Shown one piece after another: positions 23,236 to 34,890 of a DNA stretch of 64,000 nucleotides (position 1 is the stretch's first letter; every line of letters starts with the position of its first letter). The stretch is taken from assembly GCA_021442155.1 (NCBI GenBank), contig CM038215.1, positions 275,888,413 through 275,952,412 of the forward strand, written 5' to 3'. A program made the position numbers and the translations under genes. A model generated the notes under the pieces. It made no database searches. It was not told the DNA's origin and saw only the letters and a program-made list of their open reading frames with translations. This DNA is from Cymbidium sinense (Eukaryota > Streptophyta > Magnoliopsida > Asparagales > Orchidaceae).

Positions 23236-26200
23236 CTTAGGGTTTAGGTTTCAATTTATGTTATTTAGCTTTTAGGGTTTAGGTTTATTATTTATTTATT
23301 TAGTTACTTTGAGTTTATGTTTAGGGTTTATGTTTTACAATTAGGGTTTCGGGATTAGGGTTTAGGGTTTGCAATTCAGAGTTTATGATTTAGTTATTTG
23401 GGTTTTAGGATTTAGGTTTTATGGTTTAGCATTTAGAGTTAGGGTTTAGGCTTTAGGCTTTAGGGTTTAAGGTTTAAGTAGATTTAAGTTTAGGGAGGGC
23501 CAGGTGGGGGGGCCAAGAGTTTAGGGTTTGGGAAGTAGGTGGGCCCAGGGCCCAAGGTCAGTTTAGCCTGATTTGAGATAGGGCCCAGGGTACTGGTAGG
23601 GCCCAGTCAGTCAGTTTAGCCTGGTTTAGGCTCATGGCCTCTAGGTTGGCATTAGTGGCAGGGCCCAGACAGGGTATCAGGGCCTCAGAGGTCAGTTAGG
23701 GCCAAAGCCCAAAGAGACAGGGCCTGGTAAGGGCTCATGGCCCAAAGCCATAATTTGTATTAGGTCAGTTTGGGCCCAGTGAGGGTCCTGGTCAGTTTAG
23801 GTCAGAGTTAGGTCAGGGTTATCTGGGCCTAGGGATCTGGCTAGGGTATGGTAGGGTAGGTTTTATACTGATCTTTAAAATCAAGCAAAATTGTGGGTTT
23901 ATTTATTTATTTATTTTTTATTTTATTTTTTATTTTTATTTAGGTTTGTTTTTATTTTTATTTAGTTTAGTGTATTTATATTAGGTTTCTTTATTTTAGT
24001 TTAGTTTATTTTTATTTTATTTTTAAGGTTTAGGTTATATTTTTTATTTTAGGTTTAGGTTTTTTTTTTATTTTTTTTTAGGTTTAGTTTAAGGTTTTAT
24101 TTTAGGTTTATTTTTTTAGGTTTTATTTTTAGTTTAGGTTTATGTAGAAGTTTAGTTGATTTTTAGTTTAATTTATCTTATTTAGTTTAGGTGTAGATTT
24201 AGATTTAGTTTATTTTAGGTTTTGGTTTAGGTTTTATTTATTTTAGTTAATTTAAGATTTATTTTATTTTTATTATGGGATTTTTTTAATTTAGGGTTAG
24301 ATTTTATTTTTTAATTTTTATAGGTTTGTTTTGAAGGTTTATTTTTTTGTTTAGTTTTTATATAGTTTTTATTTTAATTTATTTTTGATTTATTTTTATT
24401 ATAAGTTAAGTTTTATTCTATTTAAATTTTTTATTCTTATGTTTATTTTATTATTTAGTTTAGTTTAGATATTTATTTATTTTATTTTAGATTATTTTTA
24501 ATAATTCGTTTTATTTTATTTATAGGTTTCAGTTTAGGTTTTAGTTTAGGTTTTTGTTTTATCTTATTTTATTTATTATATTTAGGTTTAGGGTTAAGGG
24601 TTTATTTTATTTTTAGGTTTTATTTAGTTTAGATTTATGTTTTAGGTTTTAGGTTTAGTTTAGTCAGGGTTTGTGGCTCAGGTCTGGGGTTTCAGGGTTT
24701 AGGATTTGGGTTTTGGGTTTAGATTTGTGGGGTAGGCTAGGATTTAGGTTTAGGTTGTGGCTAGGTCAGGGCTCTAGGGTCAGTGGCTCAGGTATGGCTT
24801 AGGGTTAGTGTTTGTGGGTTTGTGGCTCAGGGTGTGGCTAGGCTCATGGTTTTAGGGTTTAGTGATTAGAGTGGGCCAGGGTGGCCTAGGATCATAGAGT
24901 CGGTTGTGGCTCAGGGTTTGGGGTTGAGTCAGTTTAGGTAGGATTTTGTGGCCTAGTGTTTTTTTTAGGGCTCAGATCCGTTTAGGTTTTTTTTTATTTA
25001 TTTCTTAAATTAAGTTGGTTTATGTTTATTTAGTTTTTTTGTTATTTATTTTAGTTTATTTTATTTTTTATATTTATTTAGGTTTATATTTATTTTTTAT
25101 TTAGTTTAATTTACTTATATTAGGTTTATTTATTTTAGTTTACTTTTAATTTTATTTTATCTTTTAGCTTTAGGTTATAATTTTTATTTTTAGATTTAGG
25201 TTTCAATTTTTATTTTATTTTTTTAGGTTTAGGTTTTAGGTTTATTTTAGGTTCTTTTTTACTTATTTAGTTTAGGTTTAGTTTATTTTAGTTTAATTTA
25301 TTTTATTTAGTTTAGTCTAGGTTTAGTTTAGTTTATTTTGATTTAGGTAGGTTTTATTTATTTTAGTTTTTTATTTAGTTTAGTTTATTTTATTTTATTT
25401 TGGTTTATTTTCTTTTAGTTTAGGTTTAGGTTTTATTTTTTATTTATTTTAGGTTTTAGATTAATGTTTACTTTTTTTTAGTTTAGGTTTTATCTTTTTT
25501 ATTTTATTTTATTTTAGGTTTATTTTATTTCATTTTATGTTTAGTTTTTATTTTATTTGGGTTTTATTTGGTTTATTTTATTTTTTAGTTTAGTTTAGGT
25601 TTATTTATTTATGTTATATTTTATTTTATTTTATTTTATTTATGGTAGGTTTAGGGTTTATTATTTATTTTATTATTTAGGCTCAGGAGTATTTAGGTTT
25701 AAGTAGGTCTGGTTAGTAGTAGTCAAAGTTAGTGGGCCCAGGGTTAGGGCCCAGGCCCAGGTGGGCCTCAGGGAGAAAGGCCAGATGGCCCAGGGCCCAG
25801 GGCCCAGGGTGTGGGTACAGGGCCCAGTGGTGGGCCCAGGGTCAGGCCTAGGGTCAGTTTGAGGTTGGCCCAGATGAGGTTGTGGCCCAGGGAGGTTAGG
25901 AGGATCAGGAGGGCCCAAGGTCAGTTTAGGGCCCAGGGCCCAGGGTCAGGGTCAGAGGCCAGGGTCAAGGTCAGTTGTGGTAGGTTTGAGGCCCAGTTTA
26001 GGGCTGAGAGTGGTCAGGTTTATGATTTTTTTAGGTTTAAGGTTTAGGGTTTATTATGGTTGTAGGTTTAGGGTTTAGGGTTTAAGGTTTAGGATTTAAG
26101 GTTTAGGGTTTTTAGGGTTTAATGTTTATAGTTTAGGGTTTAGGGTTTTTTTTAATTTATTTTTTTCTTAAATTAAGCATGTCTAGGTTTATTTAATTTA

Positions 26201-27095
26201 TTTAGTTTAATTTTTTATTTTATATTTTTATTTTATATTTATTTAGATTTATTTTATTTATTTAGTTTAGTTTATTTATATTGTTTATTTATTTTAGTTT
26301 AGTTTTAATTTAATTTATTTTATTTTGTTTAAATTTTATTTTATTTTAGATTTAGTTTTTATTTCATTTTTAGGTTTAGGTTTTAGGTTTTATTTTAGGT
26401 TTATTTTGGGTTTTATTTTTATTTTATGTTTAGGTTTAGTTTATTTTAGTTTAATTTATTTTATTTAGTTTAGGTCTCTATGTTTAGTTTATTTTATGTT
26501 TAGGTTTTTTGGTTTTTTTTTAGTTTAGTATTTTAGTTTAGGTTTAGGTTTAAGTCTTTTTAGTTTAGGGTTTTTGGTTTATTTTTTTTATTTTATTTAT
26601 TTTAGATTAATGATTATTTTTAAGTTTAGGTTTTATTTAGTTTTTTATTTTATTTTTAGGTTTATTTTATTTTATTTATGTTTAGTTTTATTTTATTTAG
26701 GTTTTATTCTTATATATTTTTTTTATTTTAGGTTTATATTTATTTTATTTTATTTATTTTTTATTTTATTTTAGGTTTAGTTTAGGTTTTAGTTATATTT
26801 TATTTTATTTTTATTTTATTTAGGTTTACTTTGGGTTTATTTTATTTTAGGTTTATTTAGCTAAGGTTTAGGTTTTGTTTTTAGGGTTTAGGTTTGCTTC
26901 AGTAGTTTAGGGTTTGTGGTTTTAGAGTTTGGGGTTTAGGGTTTTAGTAGGTTTAGGTTTATGGTTTAATTGGGTTTAGGGGTTTTTTATTATTTTATAG
27001 GGTTTAGGGTAGTTAGGTTTTAGGGTTTGGTTTATTTTAATGTTGGTTTTAGGGTTTATGTTTAGTTTATGGTTTAGAGTTTAGGGTTTTATTTT
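23236..27095. repeat. Long array block with three T-rich segments and GC-rich islands
   Basis: Intron-derived and TTTAGGG-like repeats run to about 23490. A GC-rich island of GGCCCA/GGGCCCA words spans about 23490-23870. T-rich sequence follows from aaaatcaagcaaaa near 23878 to 24660, then a GGCTCAGG-rich patch at 24660-24985. A second T-rich segment runs to 25680, a second GGCCCAGGG island covers 25680-26010, TTTAGGG-like repeats follow to 26150, a third T-rich segment reaches 26880, and TTTAGGG-like repeats end the block. With three T-rich segments but no GRP copy inside, the block looks like units that lost their GRP module. Confidence 0.85.
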
Positions 27096-27556
27096 TTAGA
27101 GAACAAATTGATTCACATTTCTTCATTTTGATTTTATCAAGGAAGTAGCACACCAAGTTTTGTAAAACACAAGAGATGAAATAGATCAAAAATGAGCATG
27201 CATAGAGAAAATAAAAAACCCTAGATAACTAGAACCATCCCAACTATAAAGACAAAGTTCCATAAGGTTTAGATCGGATCAGCGGTTCATCAGATTCTCT
27301 AGTTCCCATCAAAACCTCCTCCACCTCTCAAGTAGCTGTATCTGCCATCCAATCCCTGATCTCTCCGTTCGCCACCACCACGGATATAACCTTCATCGCT
27401 CGTCCCACCTCTATAATCTCTACCTTCATATCCACCAGTACCTCTAGATCCCCGACCACCACTGCGATAACTGCTGCCTCTACGTTTGCCTCCATGGCTA
27501 GATCTAGATTGAGCCTGCTTGACGATGATGTTTCTGTTGTTAAGGTTTTGCCCAAT
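27096..27556 (-). pseudogene. GRP exon-2, copy 4: open through the whole exon
   Basis: On the - strand from about 27556 the frame reads G-Q-N-L-N-N-R-N-I-I-V-K-Q-A-Q-S-R-S and then a Gly/Arg/Ser/Tyr-rich tail (R-S-G-G-R-G-S-R-G, G-G-Y, Y-I-R-G-G-G, G-G-G-G-F-D-G-N) with no internal stop. The only lesion is at the very end, where the usual D-G-N-W becomes D-G-N-stop (TGG to TAG at 27299-27301). The exon start AATGGG is ATTGGG but the AG acceptor is kept. Exon 1 and a promoter are absent, so this is still a gene fragment. It could only be expressed if spliced to an outside exon. Confidence 0.85.
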
Positions 27557-29503
27557 CTTAGGTTCTAGGTTTAGGTTTAGGTTTACTAGATTTTAGGGTT
27601 TAGGTTTATTTTTTTAGTTAATTTAGGTTTAGGTTTAGGGCTTTGGGTTTAGGGTTTAGGGTTAGGTTTTAAGGATTAGGGTCTAGTATTTATGGTTTAG
27701 GGTTTTGGGTTTAAGGCTATTTGGTTTAAGGTTTTAGGGTTTAAGGTTTTAGTGTATTTTAGCAGAGGGTTTAAGGTTTACTATTTGGGCTTGCCATTTA
27801 GGTCAGCTTATAATTCTGTTAGTTTATGGTTTAGGGTTTAGGATTTAGGGTTTAATTTAAGTGTTAGGGTTTGGCCTGGGGTGGTGGCAGTTTAGGCCCA
27901 GTGTGTTTGAGTTTAGGTTGGTTTAGGACATGAGTGGTTAGGTTGCTGGGTCAGGATCAAGACTCCAGGACTCAGGTAACACAAGGGGTTTAGAGTGGGC
28001 CCAGGTAGTTTTAGGTCATGGTAGGGCCTGTGGTAGGCCCAGGGCCCAGAGCCAGGGCCTGGGGTTTAGGTTATTATGTTTTGGGAAAACCAGATCAGTG
28101 TGTGTCAAGGGGAGGGTTTAGAGTTTAAGATTTAGGAGTTTAGGTGTGGTAAAGTTTACAATTTTAGGAGGCCCAGGTTGTGTGAGGGTTTTGGTAGATT
28201 TAGGGTTTAAATTTTTTTGTTTAGGATTTAGGGTTTAAGATTTAGGGTGGGTTTAGGGTTTAGGGTTTATGGTTTTAGTTTTATGGGTTTTATTTATTTC
28301 TTTATTTCATAAATTAAGTAAGCTGATAGCTTTAGGTTTATTTAGTTTTATTTAGTTTAGTTTATTTATTTTAGTTTATTTTTATTTTTATCTTAATTTT
28401 TTTGGTTTATGTTTTTTTTTTATTTGTAGGTTTAGGTTTTAATTTTTATTTTATTTTCTTAGGTTTAGGTTTTAGGTTTTTAATTTAGGTTTATTTTAAA
28501 GTTTTATTTTTTTAGTTTAGGTTTAGGTTTAGGTTAATTTATTTTTAATTTATATTATTTTATTTAGTTTTGGTTTAGGTTTTGGTTAAGTTTATTTTAG
28601 CTTTAGGTTTAAGTTTTATTTATTTTATTTTAGTTTATTTTTAGTTTCGATTGATTTTATTTTGTTTATTTTATATTTATTTTAGGCTTAGGTTTTATTT
28701 TTTATTTACTTTTAGGTTGATTATTTAGGATTAAGTAGTTTTTATCTGATTTTATTTTAGGTTTATTTTATTTTTATTTTAGGTTTAGTTTTTATTTTAT
28801 TTATTTATTTATTTTTAGGTTTATTTTATTTTTTTAGTTTAGTTTATTTTTAGGTTTAAGACTAAGTTTAGATTTTTATTTTATTTTATTTTTTATTTAG
28901 GTTTAGGTTATTTTATTTATTTTCATTTTATGTTTTATTTAGTTTAGGTCATGTTTTAAGTTTTGAATCAGGGTTCAGTCATTTAGTGGGTTTAGGTTAT
29001 TTTGGGTTTAGGGTTTAGGGTTGGGTTTAGTGGTTCATGGTTTAGTGTTTTAGGGTTTAGCTTAGGGTTTATTATTTAGGGTATGGTTTGTGGTCAGTTT
29101 ATTTAGGGTAGGGTAAGTTTAGGGTTTAGGAGGATTTGTGGTTGGAAGATTTAGGGTTTAGGGTTTATGAGTTTAGAGGGAGGTTAGTTTAGGTTTAGAG
29201 AGAGGTTATTAGGTTTAGGTTTGGGGTTTAGGGTTTAGGGTTTAGGGTTCATGGTTTAGGAGGGTTTAGGGTGGGTATTTAGGGTTTTGGTTTATAGAGG
29301 TTTAGTTTAGCATTTAGGTTTCAAGTAGGTTTAAGGATTTTTTGTTTATGGTTTAAGATTTAGGGTTTAGGTTTAGTTTGTTTAGGTTTAGTTAGTTTAG
29401 GGTTTAGGGTTTAGGTTAGTTTAGGGTTTAGGGTTTAGGGTTTAGGGTTTAGGGTTTAGGGCTTAGGGTTTAGGATTTTGGGTTTAGGGTTTAGGGTTTA
29501 GGG
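27557..29503. repeat. Telomere-like / GC island / T-rich / telomere-like array block
   Basis: TTTAGGG-like repeats run to about 27870. A G/C-richer segment with GGCCCAGGG words spans about 27870-28210. A T-rich block runs from aaattaagtaagct near 28313 to 28980. Dense TTTAGGG-like repeats follow to 29503, including a run of about six perfect GGGTTTA units near 29420-29460, among the most regular in the window. Confidence 0.9.
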
Positions 29504-31195
29504 GGAATCCACATGTTCTAAAATCTAAAATGAGAGAAATTCTTTAATCTATTAGAATTATTTTTAATAGAAACCAAAAGAGGAGCTTGATTAGACAAAA
29601 TTCTGTTTAAATGATCTATAGATGTAATAGGCCATTGAGTAATCCAATGAGTATTAAAAAGAATCTTGTCCAACCTTTGCCAAAGTCTAGAGTTTTGCCA
29701 AGTTTAATTAGAACCCTTAAAACCAATATTATTCAAATTAAAATCAAGGATCATATTAGAAAATTCGTCCATGGAATGAATATTAGGAGAGCAATCACCA
29801 CTTTGTTTAGAAGAGAAGAAAATAGTGTTGAAATCACCACCAACAAACCAAGGTTTATTGACAGAGGTGGAAAAATTAGTGAAGCTATCCCAAAGAAGAT
29901 TTCTACCATATCAATTACAAGATGCATAAACAAAAGAGCCCAAAACACAATAACCACCATAAAAGATTTGAGCATTGACAAGTTGATGAAAATCATCAAG
30001 AATAGAAACATCTATAAAGTTTTTCAAAAGCACCAAACCTTATTACTAATATTAGAGAAAAATTTATTGAGATTGATCATTCTAGGACATGGTTAATTTT
30101 ATTAGCATGAATAAGTGGTTCAAGAATAATAAAGAAATATCATGGATATGACAAAGATTTCTAATACGGTTATGAATATAGGGGGAACCAATCCCTCTAA
30201 CATTCAAAACTAAAAAATTAAATTTAAAAAAAAAAAGAAAAGTGGGTGGTAAAAGTTAATTGAGAGAAGAGAGAGAGGCTACAACAACTATAGTATTTCT
30301 TAGCAATTTGGGAAGAAAATTTTTAACAATATATTTTTTCAAATATAAAGTTTGGAAGCCAACTTTTTTCCTTTAGATCATCATTCGAAAAGGATTTAGC
30401 AACATTAGTAACATATTTAGTGGAAATCTCCTGATGAGAAGTGAATTCTCTTTCTTCCAAGACACTAGAAATTATTAAAGACAAATGAGCTTTGGGAATA
30501 ACAAGGGAGGGAGCAGAAACTGACTTATTAAGAAGACAAGTGGGAACACCAAAACCTTCTTCATCATTAGACAAATTGTTAGATAAAAGCAAATCTTTTT
30601 GAGAAGCTAAATCATCTTGAATTTGGAATATGGAATCAGGTTTATCAACTTGATTATCATGAGGCACTAAAGCAGTATTCACCATTAAATTAGAATGATG
30701 CATAGTATTAAATTCCTCATTTATGTTCTCCATTAAAGCTTCATTTTTATCTATCGAAGCTAGCAAGGATGCAAGGATGCAAGGATCAAATTGGAGGAAA
30801 CAAAATCCTCATTCAAAAGTTTAGAAATGCTATTATTGTTCACATTAGAAGCCTTCAATTGCATAAAAGAAGTAAGAGGTAAAACAGCCTAATTAGGAAC
30901 ATTCAAAGAATCCTTTTTTCCATAGTATTTTGATTTTTAACAGTGGTCGGCATAGGGTTAGGAACATAAGTTTCCTTTATAGGGAATTTCTTTTTTAGGT
31001 GAGGATGAAGAATGAAATCAAATCATGTCGTATGTAATTCTAAAGGATGAATTCTAATGAAGATGAGATTTCATAGACGTTGTCTAATCAATTTGCAATG
31101 AACAACAAAATAAAGCACCGACAACAAAAAGGAATTAATGGTCAATGAAATGGATTTGCATATTGGGCAAAGAAATCCAAACTGAAATTATTAGG
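29504..31195 (-). mobile_element. LINE copy E: 5' part (ORF1 fragment and endonuclease)
   Basis: It is closely similar to copy C over its whole length, with the same truncated 5' end (attattagg joined to telomere-like repeats at 31195). Its lower end begins at gaatccacatg (29504-29516), only about a dozen bases past the point where copy C meets the 7.4-kb insertion. Endonuclease motifs on the - strand include V-G-G-D-F-N-T-I (near 29840) and M-D-E-F-S-N-M-I-L-D. The segment includes the endonuclease and the C-terminal part of ORF1. Confidence 0.85.
30323..31195 (-). pseudogene. LINE copy E ORF1 fragment
   Basis: The frame 30323-30766 (-) is the longest intact ORF1 piece of this subfamily. 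It reads N-I-N-E-E-F-N-T-M-H-H-S-N, then a polar stretch with E-E-G-F-G-V-P-T-C-L-L-N-K and a basic/polar end. It corresponds to the C-terminal half of ORF1, downstream of the zinc knuckle. The knuckle region itself (about 30990-31050) is shortened. No function can be assigned to the C-terminal part beyond its place in ORF1. Confidence 0.75.
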
Positions 31196-32431
31196 AATTA
31201 GGGTTTAGGGTTACGATTTAGGGTTTAGGGTTTATGTTTAAGGTTTTAGGGTTTAGGGTTTTTAGGGATTAGGGTTTAGGATTTAAGGTGGTTAAAATGT
31301 TTAGGGTTGGGTTGGAGTAGGGTTTACTTTAGGTTTTAGGTTTAGGATTAGGTTTATAGTTTAGGTTTTAGGTTTGGTTTAGGGTTTAAAGTTTAGGGTT
31401 TAGGGTTTTAGTGGGAGGAGGGTTTAGGGAGGAGTAGCATTTATGGTCGGGTTTAGGATACAGGTTTGTAGGTTTAGGTTTAGGGTTTAGGTTATAGGCA
31501 TAGGTTTAGAGAGAGGGTGGGTTTAGGATTTAGGATTTACGGTTGTAGGTTTTTAGTGTTTAGGGTTTGGGCTTGGCTTTAGGGTTTAAGGTTTAAGGTT
31601 TTTTTCTTTTTTTTTTCTTTTTTTACTTTTAAAATTAAGTAAATAGGTAGGTTTGGTTTTACTTAGTTTACTTTAGTTTATTTTTTATTTATTTTAGTTT
31701 ATTTTATTTTTAATTTTTACTTAGGTTTATTTTTATTTTTATTTAGTTTAGTTTATTTATTTTAGGTTTATTTATTTTTGTTTAGGTTTTTTATTTTAGT
31801 TTATTTTATAAGTTTAGGTTTAGGTTTATGTTTATTTTTAATTTAGTTTTATTTTTATTTATTTTATTTTATTTTTTATTTTTAGATTTAAGTTTAGTTT
31901 TTTAATTTGATTTTTAAAGTTTATTTTATTTGTATTTAGGTTTAGTTTTTATTTATTTTGGTTTTTTATTTTTAAGTTTATTTTTTTAGTTTGGTTTTGG
32001 TTTTTATTTATTTTATTTTAGTTTAGTATTTATTTTTTATTATTTATTATTTTAGGTTAAGTTTAGGTTTAGGTTTAGGTTTAGGTTTAGGTTTTAGTTT
32101 AGGTTTTTATTTTATTTTATTTTTTATTTTATTTATGTTTAGGTTTTTTATTTATTTTAATTTTAGGTTTTATTTAGCTTAGGTTTAGGTTTTTAGGTTT
32201 TTAGGGTTTAGGATTTAGGGTTTAGGTTTGTCAGTTTTTAGATTTAAGGTTTAAGGTTTAGGGTTCAGGGTTTTTTTTTAAGTTTATGGTTTAGGATTTA
32301 GGGTTTAGCATATTTAGGGTTTATGGTTTAGGTTTTAGGTTTAGGGTTTATGTTTTAGTTTAGGGTTTAGGGTTTTGGTTTTAGGTTAATAGTTTATATT
32401 TTAGTTTAGGGTTTAGTGTTTATGGTTTTTT
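31196..32431. repeat. Telomere-like / T-rich / telomere-like array block
   Basis: TTTAGGG-like repeats reach about 31600. A T-rich block runs from aaaattaagtaaatagg near 31630 to about 32190. TTTAGGG-like repeats lead to the GRP copy. Order and spacing match the block after LINE copy C. Confidence 0.9.
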
Positions 32432-32824
32432 TTAATAGAAAATAAATTCAGATTCACCAATTTTTCTAGGACATAAATAAAAAATGAGGACACATAGAGC
32501 AAATGAGAAACTCTATATAACTAGAATTGTCTCTATTAGAAAGACATAGTTCCATAAGCAGCAGACCGGATTGACCATTCTTTAGTTTTTTTAGTTTCCA
32601 TCAGAACCACCTCTGCCTATTAAGCACGGGGATCTACCATCATATCACTAATCTCTCCCTCCACCACTCTTTCGGCCTCCATAACAGCCACCTCCGTATC
32701 CACTAGCACCTTTAGATCCCTAACCACCACTGCAATAACTATCGCCCCTGACTTCGCCTCCAACGTCAGATCTAGACTAAGCCTGGTTGACAGTGATGTT
32801 CTTGCCATCAAGCTTTTATCCATT
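32432..32824 (-). pseudogene. GRP exon-2 pseudogene, copy 5
   Basis: Acceptor CCCTAAG is intact. The - strand reads N-G-stop-K-L-D-G-K-N-I-T-V-N-Q-A-stop-S-R-S, then a Gly-rich tail with further stops (G-G-stop-G-S-K-G; D-stop). The 3' UTR module has a deletion: sequence jumps from the distal end (attcaccaattttt) to the aggacataaat part. More damaged than copies 3, 4, 8 and 15. Confidence 0.82.
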
Positions 32825-34465
32825 CTTAGGGTTTAGGTTTCGGTTTAGGTTTATTAGCTTTTAGGGTTAACATATTTTATTTTTATTTTTTAGTTTTTTA
32901 GTTTATGTTTATAGGATTGGTTTTAGGATTAGGTTTAGGGTTTAGGTTTATGGTTTTAGGACTTTGGGTTTTGTGAGTTTTTTAGGTTTAGGGTTTAGGT
33001 TTAAGGTTTAGTGAGATTTTGGTTGGGGTTTAGAGTTAAGAGGTTAGTTTAGGGAGGATTTAGGGTTTAGTGGGTTTAGGTTTAGGGGTTTGGGTGGGTT
33101 TAGAGGAGGGCCCAGTTGTTTAGATTTAGTAGGATGCAGTGTGGTGGTTGTCCAGGTTAGGTTGGGCCTTGGGTTTAGGAGGTCAGTGGTGGTTAAGTTT
33201 AGTTTAGGATTGGGTTTAGGTGGAGGTTTAGGAGTTTAGGATTAGGTTTAATGGGTTTAGGATTAGGGGAGGGTTTAATGTTAGAGGTTGGTAGGGCCCA
33301 AAGTGTTAGGTTTAATGGGATTATGGCTTTAGGGAGTTTTGGAGTGTTTAGGGTCAGGTTTAGGGTTTGGGGTGATTTTCTAAATTAAGGGCCCAGAGGT
33401 TTTAGTTTATTTAGTTTATTTTTTATTTATTTTAGATTGTTTTATTTTTTATTTTTATTTAGGTTTATTTTATTTTTACATAGTTTAGTTTATTTATATT
33501 ATTTTTATTTATGTTGGTTTAGTTTAATTTTGATTTTATTTTTTAGATTTCGATTTTATTTTTTATTTTTAGGTTTAGGTTTAAGTTTTTATTTTATTTT
33601 TTTAGGTTTAGGTTTTAGGTTTTTATTTTAGGTTTTGTCTAGGTTTAGGTTTAGGTTTAGTTTATTTTTAGTTTAATTTATTTCGTTTAGTTTAGGTTTA
33701 GGTTTAGGTTTAATTTATTTTAGGTTTAGTTTTAGGTTTAATTTATTTTAGTTTAGTTTATTTTTGTTTAGGTTTAGGTTTATTTTTTTTTATTTTAGGT
33801 TTAGATTTTTTTTTTGTTTAGGGTTTAGGTTTTATTTATTTATTTTTAGGTTTTATTTTAAGGTTTATTTTTTATGTTTAATTTTTTATTTAGTTTATAT
33901 TTTATTTTAATTTAAGTTTCTTTTATTTTTATTATATGTTTAGTTTTATTTTATTTAAGTTTTTTATTCATAGGTTCATTTTATTTTTTTAGTTTAGTTT
34001 AGGTTTTTATTTATTTTATTTTGGTTTATTTTTATTAATTTATTTTATTTTTTTAAGGTTTAGGTTTAGGATTTAGTTTAAGTTTTTATTTTTTTAATTT
34101 TTTTAATTTTTTAATTTTTAATTTTATTTAGGTTTAGTTTATTTTATTATTATTTTGGTTTATTAGGTTTAGGGTTAGTTTGGGGTTTATGGTTTTTGGT
34201 TTAGCGTTTGGGGTTTGGGATTTAGGGTTTAGGGTTTAGGGTGGTGGGTTTTAGGATTTAGGGTTTAGGGTTTATGGTTTAGGCATTTTATTATTATTTT
34301 TTTGTATAGGGTTTAGGGTTTATGGTTTAGGGTTTAAGGTTTTTAAAGTTTAGGGTTTAGGGTTTAGGGTTTAGGGTTTAGGTTTTAGGTTTTAGGTTTT
34401 AGGTTTTAGGCTTTGTGTTTATGTTTTAGTTTAGGGTTTAAGGTTTAGGGTTTAGGGTTAATGGG
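32825..34465. repeat. Telomere-like / G-rich island / T-rich / telomere-like array block
   Basis: Intron remnant and TTTAGGG-like repeats run to about 33060. A G-rich segment with scattered GGGCCCA words spans about 33060-33400, ending in aaattaagggcccaga. T-rich sequence follows to about 34160, then TTTAGGG-like repeats to the next GRP copy. Confidence 0.9.
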
Positions 34466-34890
34466 TTTTTTAACAGAGAACAAATTCAAATTCAACATTT
34501 CTTCTTTTCGATTTCGTCAATCATGTAGCACACCAAGTATTCTAAGATTCAAGCGACGACATAGATAAAAAGTAGGCACGCATAGAGCAAATTAAAAACC
34601 ACAGATAAATAGAATCATCTCTACTATAAAGACATAGTTCCATAAGCAGCAAATTGGATTGATCGATCTTTAGTTTCTCTAGTTCCCATCAGAACCACCC
34701 CCGCCTCTCGAGTAGCGGGATTCACCATCATATCCTTGATCTCTTCCTTGGCCACCACCTTGGTTGTAACCTCCGTCACTCGTCCCTCCTCAATAAACAT
34801 CGATATCCACAAGTACCTCTAGATCCCCACCACCAGGTGATAACCTGCCGCTCCACCGATTTAACTGAGCTGGTGATGCTGTGCCCCATT
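34466..34890 (-). pseudogene. GRP exon-2 pseudogene, copy 6 (internal deletion)
   Basis: The - strand starts AATGGGGCACAGC and then jumps to C-A-G-C-T-C-A-G-T-like sequence: most of the L-D-G-R-N-I-T-V segment is deleted and a stop follows at once. The Gly-rich tail is recognisable in another frame, and the full 3' UTR module (gagaacaaattcaaattc end) is kept. An acceptor-like ATAAG precedes AATGGG. Confidence 0.8.

Noticed and set aside
26574..26774. + strand frames rich in F, Y, L and I (also 33437-33631 and 52499-52696)
   Set aside because: Chance frames of the TTTATTTTA repeat; pure low complexity.
29400..29505. Possible true telomere end (regular TTTAGGG run)
   Set aside because: Only about six perfect units, surrounded by degenerate repeats and followed by LINE and GRP sequence on both sides; interstitial, not terminal.
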